Assembly: GCA_023423335.1 (NCBI GenBank)
Contig: JAFAFU010000084.1
Span: 1 to 64,000, forward strand
DNA from: Bacillota bacterium
Lineage (GTDB): Bacteria; Bacillota; Clostridia; Lachnospirales; Lachnospiraceae
DNA length: 64,000 nucleotides
Reading direction: 5' to 3'
The notes beneath the pieces were generated by a model. The model searched no databases. It had not been told where the DNA came from and saw only the letters and a list, made by a program, of their open reading frames with translations. Below are positions 25,035 to 31,589 of the stretch, piece after piece. Position 1 is the first letter of the stretch, and each line of letters opens with the position of its first letter. The translations under genes and the position numbers were made by a program.

Positions 25035-26438
25035 CTATATTGCTTTTATATATCTCATTGCATTATGGTAGGAAATATCCTGCACAATGGCTGCCAAGGC
25101 CTCCATATCCTCAGGATATTCACCGGCTTCCACCAGATTACCGAGGAAGCTGCATAGAATACGGCGGAAATACTCGTGTCTGGTATAGGAGAGGAAGCTT
25201 CTGGAGTCCGTCAGCATACCGATGAAGTTGGCCAGGAGGCTGGAATTGGCCAGGGAGGTCATATGCTCGAGCATACCGGTTTTGTGGTCGTTAAACCACC
25301 AGGCAGAGCCATGCTGGAGCTTTCCTATGGCGGATGCATCCTGGAAGCAGCCGATCACAGTATCGATGCTGGCATTTTCCGCAGGATTTAGGGAATAGAT
25401 GATGGTCCTAGGCAGCTGGCCGGTCATATTCAGTGCATTCAGGCAGGCGGAAAGCTCTGCGGAGGAGCTGTAATCATTGATACAGTCATATCCTGTGTCA
25501 GGACCGAGCTTTTGGAACATCAGAGTGTTATTGTCCCGGAGGGTTCCGTAATGGAGCTGCATTGCCCAGTCCCGTTTATGATATTCCCTGCCTAAGAACA
25601 GCATCATGGCGGTCTTATAAGCAAGCTGTTCCTTTTCCCCGGGTACAATGCCTTTCATACGCTTCTGATAGATTGCTTCGATTTCTTCCTCGGAAGCGGG
25701 TACATACATAACATAGGGAAGAGCATGGTCCGAGATCCGGCAGCCGGCTTCTGCAAAGAAGTCAATCCGGTTCACCAGGGCTTCGCACAGGGACCGGAAG
25801 CTATTGATGGCAACATGACTGATCTCAGACAGCAGCCGGATAAAATCAGAGAAATCCTCTTTTTCCACATGGATGGCCTTATCCGGGCGGAAGGTGGGAA
25901 GAACCCGGACCGGGAAGGTCTCATCTTCTGCCAGCTTCCTGTGCCATTCCAGCGTATCAGTCGGGCTATCCGTAGTACAGATTACCGTTACATTGGACCT
26001 CTTTATTATATTCCTGCAGGTCATGGAGGGGTGTTTCAGCTGTTCATTTGCCAGATCCCATACCTCTTTTGCAGTTTTGCCGTTTAGGATTCCCTCATAG
26101 CCGAAATAACGCTTCAGCTCCAGATGGCTCCAATGATATAAGGGATTGCCGATTGCCTTCGGAAGGGTTTCCGCCCATTTCTGGAATTTTTCCCTGGGAG
26201 AGGCATTTCCGGTGATATATTCCTCCGAAACTCCATTTGCTCTCATCAATCTCCATTTGTAGTGGTCACCACCCAGCCAGATCTCGGTAATACTGGTAAA
26301 CGTCTTATCCTCATAGATTTCCCTGGGATTGATATGGCAGTGGTAATCAATAATGGGCAGCTTTTCCGCATAATCATGATACAGGCGTTTAGCCGTATCT
26401 GTCTCAAGCAGGAAATCTTCGTCCATAAATTTCTTCAT
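25035..26438 (-). CDS. uxaC: Glucuronate/galacturonate isomerase (uronate isomerase)
   Basis: A 467-residue member of the uronate isomerase family (amidohydrolase fold) converting D-galacturonate to D-tagaturonate, or D-glucuronate to fructuronate. The metal-binding YHCHINP motif is near residue 33, and the DDSRSF-like region appears as LTDSRSFLSYTRHEYFRR near the C-terminus. Length is standard. The ATG at 26438 follows GGAGG by 5 nt; the upstream ATGs overlap the ribosome-binding site or its hairpin. The gene is divergent from uxaB, across a spacer with a promoter on each strand. Confidence 0.94.
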   Translation of the reverse strand: MKKFMDEDFLLETDTAKRLYHDYAEKLPIIDYHCHINPREIYEDKTFTSITEIWLGGDHYKWRLMRANGVSEEYITGNASPREKFQKWAETLPKAIGNPLYHWSHLELKRYFGYEGILNGKTAKEVWDLANEQLKHPSMTCRNIIKRSNVTVICTTDSPTDTLEWHRKLAEDETFPVRVLPTFRPDKAIHVEKEDFSDFIRLLSEISHVAINSFRSLCEALVNRIDFFAEAGCRISDHALPYVMYVPASEEEIEAIYQKRMKGIVPGEKEQLAYKTAMMLFLGREYHKRDWAMQLHYGTLRDNNTLMFQKLGPDTGYDCINDYSSSAELSACLNALNMTGQLPRTIIYSLNPAENASIDTVIGCFQDASAIGKLQHGSAWWFNDHKTGMLEHMTSLANSSLLANFIGMLTDSRSFLSYTRHEYFRRILCSFLGNLVEAGEYPEDMEALAAIVQDISYHNAMRYIKAI

Positions 26439-26443
26439 ATATA

Positions 26444-26468
26444 CCTCCATTATGGCGCTTTGCGCCAT
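26444..26468 (-). promoter_or_regulatory. RBS hairpin of uxaC
   Basis: On the minus strand, ATGGCGC and GCGCCAT (26452-26468) form a perfect 7-bp stem with an AAA loop. The hairpin ends 1 nt before ATGGAGG, and the start codon lies 5 nt beyond that, the same layout as at 22462, 31557 and 63780. Confidence 0.6.
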
Positions 26469-26549
26469 CACAAAATCTGATGAAAGTAAAATTCCTTTAA
26501 CCTTACTTCCTGATACGGTTCATTTCCTGACATAGTTAAATCTCATAGA

Positions 26550-26578
26550 ATTATACATTATTTCGTATTTTCGGGCAA
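26550..26578 (-). promoter_or_regulatory. Promoter of uxaC
   Basis: On the minus strand, TTGCCC (26573-26578) and TATAAT (26550-26555) are spaced by 17 nt. The leader before uxaC would be about 105 nt. Confidence 0.65.
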
Positions 26579-26640
26579 TAGCCCCCGCAATAATAATCAA
26601 TAAAGTATGAACCGGGGTATAAAAGGTAAATATAGTATGA

Positions 26641-26669
26641 TTGACTTGCAAAAACGGATTAGGTACAAT
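26641..26669 (+). promoter_or_regulatory. Promoter of uxaB
   Basis: TTGACT (26641-26646) and TACAAT (26664-26669) are spaced by 17 nt, about 80 nt upstream of uxaB. Confidence 0.65.
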
Positions 26670-26755
26670 GAAATATATAACGAAATGATACATAATGGAT
26701 AGGAAAGCCCTGACGAAAAACGGGATGGGCATACTGGAGTTTCAGGAGGCGCAGG

Positions 26756-28216
26756 ATGAGGGTTTTAAATAAAAGTATAACGAAGCCGGTTCAGAGGCCG
26801 GTTAAGGTGCTTCAATTCGGAGAGGGTAATTTTCTCAGAGGTTTTGTTGATTCTATGATAGATATGGCGAATGAACGGGGAAGCTTTAACGGCAATATCG
26901 TTATCGTAAAGGCGATACCTTATGGAAGCCTGGACGCCTTCCGGGAACAGGAATGCCAATACACCTTATCCCTAAGAGGGATGGAAGACGGCAAGCCCAG
27001 GGTGGTCAACCGTATTATCACCAGTATAGTGGAAGCCGTCGGAGCATATGAGGATTATGAAGAGTATGCGGCCTATGCAAAATTGGATAGCCTGAGGTTT
27101 ATCATATCCAATACCACGGAGGCCGGAATCATATATGATGGCACCGATCTGCTTGAAGCAAGGCCGCCGAAGACCTATCCCGGTAAGCTGACGAAGCTTC
27201 TGTATGAACGGTTTATTCATTTTAACGGGGATCAGAGCAAGGGGCTGATCATCATACCCTGTGAGCTGATTGAGAATAATGGGGAAACCCTGCTGCAATG
27301 TGTCCTGTCCTATGCAAAGCTTTGGCTGCTGGGAGAGGAGTTCATTACCTGGGTGGAACAGGGCTGCATCTTTTGCAGTACCCTGGTGGACCGTATCGTA
27401 ACGGGCTATCCGAAGGAGGAAGCGGAGAGCTTTTGGCAGGAGGCGGGCTACCGGGACAGATTATTGGACACCGGAGAGCTCTTCGCATTATGGGTAATTG
27501 AAAGCAGAAAGGATATCTCTGCGGAATTTCCTCTTGCCGGGGCAGGGCTGCCGGTCATCTTCACTGACAATCAGAAGCCTTACCGGGAGCGGAAGGTCAG
27601 AATCCTGAACGGCGCCCATACCTCTTTTGTATTAGCCTCCTATCTGGCCGGCAATGATATGGTGCTGGAATCCATGCAGGATCAGTTGATCCGTGATTAT
27701 ATGAGAGGAATCATATTCGACGAGATCATTCCGACCCTTTCCCTTCCGAAGGAGGAATTGGTTTCCTTCGCGAATTCCGTCATAGAGAGGTTTGAGAATC
27801 CTTATATCAGGCATTCGCTGTTAGCTATTTCCTTAAATTCCGTATCCAAATGGAAAGCACGGTGTCTGCCGAGCTTCCGGGGATATGTGAGTAAGTTCGG
27901 CAGGCTGCCGTCCCGCCTGACCTTCTCCCTGGCCGCCCTGATGAGCTTTTACCGCAGCGCCGAACGGGATGGGGAGGCTTTGGTCGGTTATCGTAACGGG
28001 AATGCCTATCAGATTATGGATGATGCGGCAGTTCTGGATTTCTTTGCCGGGAACTCACAGCGAACCAATCAGGAGTATACGGAAGCGCTCCTTAGCCGAA
28101 CCGAATTCTTCGGAGAAGATATGACCGGCTATGAAGGACTGAAAGATGCAATAACCGGATATCTGGACGAGATCGAAACCCATGGAATCCGGAAGGCAAT
28201 TGAAAACATCCGATAG
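26756..28216 (+). CDS. uxaB: Tagaturonate reductase (altronate oxidoreductase)
   Basis: A 486-residue NADH-dependent oxidoreductase of the mannitol dehydrogenase/polyol family that reduces tagaturonate to altronate. LQFGEGNFLRGFVDSMIDMANE near the N-terminus is the UxaB version of the nucleotide-binding segment, and KVRILNGAHTSFVLASYLAG is the catalytic-domain Lys motif. AGGAGG precedes the ATG. uxaA follows after 99 nt on the same strand. With uxaC and the GH4 enzyme it forms the isomerase route of galacturonate catabolism. Confidence 0.93.
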   Translation: MRVLNKSITKPVQRPVKVLQFGEGNFLRGFVDSMIDMANERGSFNGNIVIVKAIPYGSLDAFREQECQYTLSLRGMEDGKPRVVNRIITSIVEAVGAYEDYEEYAAYAKLDSLRFIISNTTEAGIIYDGTDLLEARPPKTYPGKLTKLLYERFIHFNGDQSKGLIIIPCELIENNGETLLQCVLSYAKLWLLGEEFITWVEQGCIFCSTLVDRIVTGYPKEEAESFWQEAGYRDRLLDTGELFALWVIESRKDISAEFPLAGAGLPVIFTDNQKPYRERKVRILNGAHTSFVLASYLAGNDMVLESMQDQLIRDYMRGIIFDEIIPTLSLPKEELVSFANSVIERFENPYIRHSLLAISLNSVSKWKARCLPSFRGYVSKFGRLPSRLTFSLAALMSFYRSAERDGEALVGYRNGNAYQIMDDAAVLDFFAGNSQRTNQEYTEALLSRTEFFGEDMTGYEGLKDAITGYLDEIETHGIRKAIENIR

Positions 28217-28315
28217 TGAGAAGCGTGGTATGAAAAAGCTTAACAGTATAATAAATCTTAATTCCGGAAATACAACATGCCGGTATTAACGCCGAATCTC
28301 ATAGAAAGGAACCGT

Positions 28316-29818
28316 ATGCGGGAATATATCATCATTAATGATAAGGATAATGTGGGGGTTGCCCTTACAAAGCTTAACAAGGGCGATACAGTGGAGTCAA
28401 AGAAATTCTCCAAAGCTTTACCGGAGCAGGAGCTTGTACTGCTCGAGGAAATTCCGGCCGGGCATAAATTCTCCCTTTGCAGGATAGGAGAAGGGGAGAA
28501 GGTGATAAAGTATGGGAACCCGATCGGAACTGCCCTGACGGATATCCTGCCGGGAAGTCATGTACATACCCCGAATATCCGTACTACCCTCGGTGATATC
28601 CTGGATTATTCCTATGAGCCTGTCCTGACTGACCTGGAACCCACAAGAGAAGCGTATTTCATGGGATACCGAAGGCCGGACGGAAGAGTTGGAATCAGGA
28701 ACCAGATATGGATTATACCCACTGTAGGATGTGTTAATTCCGTCGCAGCCGCCATGGCCAGGGAGGTTTCCTGCCCGGCAGGAGCTAATGTGGACGAGGT
28801 TTTAGCTTTTTCGCACCCCTACGGCTGCTCCCAGCTGGGAGACGATCAGGTGAATACCCTTAAGCTTCTGGCTGATCTGATCATCCATCCTAACGCGGCG
28901 GGGGTCTTGGTTCTTGGCCTCGGCTGCGAGAACTGTAATATAACGGAGCTGATCCCGTATCTGGGCGATTATGATGCGGACAGGGTACGCTTTCTCCAAT
29001 GTCAGGATGTGGAGGATGAGATGGAAGCGGGACGGAAACTTCTGGAGGAGCTGATCGAATATGGAGAACGGTTCAGACGAGAGGAAATCGATGCGGAAGA
29101 ACTGGTAGTGGGACTGAAATGCGGCGGCTCCGATGGCTTATCCGGAATTACGGCCAATCCTCTGGTCGGGGAATTTTCCGACCTGCTGATCTCTAAGGGA
29201 GGTTCGGCTATATTAACTGAGGTTCCGGAGATGTTTGGCGCAGAGACTTTGCTGATGAACCGCTGCCAAAATGAAGAGCTTTTTCGAAAGACCGTAGCCA
29301 TGATCAATGATTTTAAGAATTACTATAACGAACATAACCAGCCAATCTATGAGAACCCATCCCCGGGGAATAAGAAGGGCGGGATCTCCACGCTGGAGGA
29401 TAAGTCCTTAGGCTGCACCCAGAAATCAGGCAATGCCCCGGTAAGGGATGTTCTGGCTTATGGGGATCAGGTAAGAGTGAAGGGCCTGAACCTCTTAAGC
29501 GCACCGGGAAATGACCTGGTGGCTTCCACCGCCCTGGCGGCAGCGGGAGCACATATCGTATTATTTACCACCGGCAGGGGAACTCCCTTCGGCTGCCCGG
29601 TACCTACCGTAAAGATCTCAAGCAATACTGCTTTGGCAAAGAAGAAGAATAATTGGATTGATTTTAATGCCGGAACGCTGGCGGAGGATATGGACAGGGA
29701 AGCATTGACCCGGGAATTTTTCCGGTATGTTCTGGAGGTAGCCTCCGGCAGGAGGGTGAAATCAGAGGCAGCCGGATATCATGATATGGCAATCTTTAAA
29801 CAGGGAGTCACCCTGTAG
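28316..29818 (+). CDS. uxaA: Altronate dehydratase
   Basis: A 500-residue UxaA/SAF-domain dehydratase converting altronate to 2-keto-3-deoxygluconate. The N-terminal SAF-like domain (residues 1-80) is followed by FMGYRRPDGRVGIRNQIWIIPTVGCVN and by conserved Cys-containing motifs (SHPYGCSQLGDD, GLGCENCN, LKCGGSDGLSG). The ATG at 28316 is used because AAAGGA lies just upstream, and the N-terminus MREYIIIND then aligns with family starts. KDG kinase and aldolase, the next steps, are not in this window. Confidence 0.94.
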   Translation: MREYIIINDKDNVGVALTKLNKGDTVESKKFSKALPEQELVLLEEIPAGHKFSLCRIGEGEKVIKYGNPIGTALTDILPGSHVHTPNIRTTLGDILDYSYEPVLTDLEPTREAYFMGYRRPDGRVGIRNQIWIIPTVGCVNSVAAAMAREVSCPAGANVDEVLAFSHPYGCSQLGDDQVNTLKLLADLIIHPNAAGVLVLGLGCENCNITELIPYLGDYDADRVRFLQCQDVEDEMEAGRKLLEELIEYGERFRREEIDAEELVVGLKCGGSDGLSGITANPLVGEFSDLLISKGGSAILTEVPEMFGAETLLMNRCQNEELFRKTVAMINDFKNYYNEHNQPIYENPSPGNKKGGISTLEDKSLGCTQKSGNAPVRDVLAYGDQVRVKGLNLLSAPGNDLVASTALAAAGAHIVLFTTGRGTPFGCPVPTVKISSNTALAKKKNNWIDFNAGTLAEDMDREALTREFFRYVLEVASGRRVKSEAAGYHDMAIFKQGVTL

Positions 29819-29892
29819 CTGCTGCGATGCCCATAGGAAGCGGATTAATCTTACAAAAACCGATCAAAAGCGGCAGGATCAGGAATACCTGT

Positions 29893-31026
29893 TCATGTCC
29901 CTGATATCATATGCTGGAGGATATGTTCCACGTAAAGCTCCAGATTCTTCTCCTGCAGAAGGAAATCCGTATGGACTTCGATAAAGGTGAGCTTATCCTG
30001 GAAGGAAAGCTTGAATACGGGGGACAGGATCGGTGCATACAGGGGGACGAAGATCCCCTGCTTGCGGGTATAGCAATTCGAGGGCTTTGCTTTACGGCGG
30101 AACTCTTTATCCACAAAGAGAGCTACGCTTTTATGTATGGCGGAATCCTCTTCGGGAAGATAATAATAATCCTTGTAATCGTCATAGAAATATTTTAATT
30201 CACCTTCATAGACTCTGACAGTCAGAAGGACTGATTTTTCAAAGGCGGTAAAATAGCACAGATCGTTGCCAAAGCTGACCCTTACCGGAAGTGAAAAGGA
30301 AAGTTCAATTCGGAGGGCAAGTCTGTCCCCGTCCACACCGGCCTGCAGGATGCGGAAGGGCTTATGGAAAAGGTCCGAATAGTACAGGACCGGGCAGATC
30401 TGCACCAGCCCCTTAAGGTCATCCTCATTATGAAGCAGGAGCAGCCGAAGCAATTCTTCCGCTTCGGAAGGAGCAAAAGACTCCCTGTTATTTTGTCTGG
30501 TACTGCGCAGCTTCTCGATTCGCTTCTTACCCAGATAGCTCTGATAGACCTGGATCAGATCGCCCCCATCGGCGAGATCCTTCCGGGATACATTCAGAAA
30601 GGCTTCCATCGTTTTCTGTTTATAATTCTTTAGCTTAAACAGCTTCTTAATGGGAGAAATGACTCTATACAGATCAATGCTTTGCAGCTCCCGGAAGGAA
30701 TAGGGGAGCTGGTATTGCGCGCATTTTTTCAACAGGTAGGGAATGTCAAAGCCGGAGCCGTTATAGTGAAGGAGTACCTGATAATCCTTCAGAAATTCAA
30801 AAAACAGGGAGATGATCTTACTTTCTTCCCGGATGTCTTCAGAAAACCATTGGATGATATGAAAGGAATCTTCCCGGTGATAGACACATCCGATCAGGTA
30901 CAGATAGGTGGTTTCTGCTGCAAATCCGGTAGTCTCAATATCAAAGAATGCAAGCTTGTCAAGCTCATGGGCTTGATCCAGAGGATAGTCCAGGGTCAGC
31001 GCAACGGGAAATTGTCTGATGAGCAT
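29893..31026 (-). CDS. YprB-like ribonuclease H-like exonuclease domain protein
   Basis: A 377-residue protein whose N-terminal domain (about residues 20-210) is a DEDD-type 3'-5' exonuclease fold (RNase_H_2, YprB family): FFDIETTG gives Asp29 and Glu31, HYNGSGFDIPYLL gives Asp94, and HNEDDLKGLV supplies the last acidic residue near 202. The C-terminal 150 residues are not recognised. YprB-type proteins are probably nucleases, but their substrate is not well defined. The start at 31026 follows AGGAG by 9 nt. The gene lies alone, with a palindromic repeat pair about 70 nt upstream. Confidence 0.8.
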   Translation of the reverse strand: MLIRQFPVALTLDYPLDQAHELDKLAFFDIETTGFAAETTYLYLIGCVYHREDSFHIIQWFSEDIREESKIISLFFEFLKDYQVLLHYNGSGFDIPYLLKKCAQYQLPYSFRELQSIDLYRVISPIKKLFKLKNYKQKTMEAFLNVSRKDLADGGDLIQVYQSYLGKKRIEKLRSTRQNNRESFAPSEAEELLRLLLLHNEDDLKGLVQICPVLYYSDLFHKPFRILQAGVDGDRLALRIELSFSLPVRVSFGNDLCYFTAFEKSVLLTVRVYEGELKYFYDDYKDYYYLPEEDSAIHKSVALFVDKEFRRKAKPSNCYTRKQGIFVPLYAPILSPVFKLSFQDKLTFIEVHTDFLLQEKNLELYVEHILQHMISGT

Positions 31027-31098
31027 CTTAAGATTCTCCTTTCCGGAAGTTACTTGGGTTATTCCAAAACGAATGATATCAATACCATGAACAACACG

Positions 31099-31278
31099 CA
31101 GATTAGGTTCACGTTGCACTTATCCATGAAAGCCATGTCATCCTCCCGAACAAGTTCGGGAAATGCCTTGTCTTCCATGGACTATGTGCAGATTAGGTTC
31201 ACGTTGCACTTATCCATGAAAGCCATGCCATTCTCCCGAACAAGTTCGGGAAATGCCCTATCTTCCATGGACTAATCT
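31099..31278. repeat. Two tandem 90-nt palindromic repeat units
   Basis: Units at 31099-31188 and 31189-31278 are nearly identical and begin CAGATTAGGTTCACGTTGCA. Each contains the near-perfect dyad CCCGAACAAGTTCGGG, flanked by TCCATG and CATGGA. The second unit ends in CTAATCTG, the inverse of its start, so each unit looks like a foldable element with 8-bp ends. They lie in the spacer upstream of the minus-strand YprB-like gene. The frame across the plus strand is not coding. Function unknown; MITE-like or REP-like. Confidence 0.8.
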
Positions 31279-31434
31279 GCTTATCGTGGATATTTTACCA
31301 TATTACGAGGGAAAACCCAAGCAGAAAGAAGGACGGACAGGCTTTTTTAGGGGAAATATCTGATTTTTTTACGAAATATTTATAAATCGATACTTTACTT
31401 CATAATGGGTTATGATAAAATTAACCAAGGGATT

Positions 31435-31548
31435 AGTGTAGATTATAAAAAACATAATTTACACTTCAAAGTTTGTGCCTGCGTCATCAAAGCGTGTAAG
31501 CACACTTGGCACAAACTAATGCAAAGGGCAGGCATATCGGTTAGTGTG
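31435..31548 (+). repeat. Structured repeat element, copy B
   Basis: The best-formed copy. Hairpin I: a 12-bp stem at 31435-31446 with 31454-31465, loop AAAAAAC. Hairpin II: an outer 10-bp stem AGTTTGTGCC (31470-31479) with GGCACAAACT (31508-31517), a conserved 10-nt bulge TGCGTCATCA, and an inner stem AAGCGTG (31490-31496) with CACACTT (31501-31507), loop TAAG, one mismatch. Hairpin III: ATGC (31519-31522) with GCAT (31532-31535) around AAAGGGCAG. It ends 41 nt before the start of the PF06541-cardiolipin synthase gene. Confidence 0.75.
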
Positions 31549-31556
31549 AAGTTTTC

Positions 31557-31584
31557 CCGCTGCCATGAAGCAGCGGCATGGAGG
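31557..31584 (+). promoter_or_regulatory. RBS hairpin of the PF06541-cardiolipin synthase gene
   Basis: CCGCTGC (31557-31563) and GCAGCGG (31570-31576) form a perfect 7-bp stem with a CATGAA loop. It is followed after 1 nt by ATGGAGG (31578-31584), with the start codon 5 nt further on. Confidence 0.6.
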
Positions 31585-31589
31585 ATGTT

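Noticed and set aside
28277..28315. Upstream start for uxaA at 28277
   Set aside because: No ribosome-binding site is near it, whereas AAAGGA precedes ATG 28316 and the shorter N-terminus aligns with UxaA proteins.
30682..31275. A 197-codon + strand frame with a repeated C-terminus
   Set aside because: It is antisense to the YprB-like gene, and its repeats are just the translated tandem palindromic units.
31099..31278. CRISPR array
   Set aside because: There are only two units of 90 nt, directly adjacent without spacers, and no cas genes.
31435..31548. Cyclic di-GMP riboswitch as an explanation of the structured element, because of the GCAAAGGG segment
   Set aside because: The paired stems, bulge and loops do not match the c-di-GMP-I or -II layouts as I know them; no other known riboswitch class was recognised.
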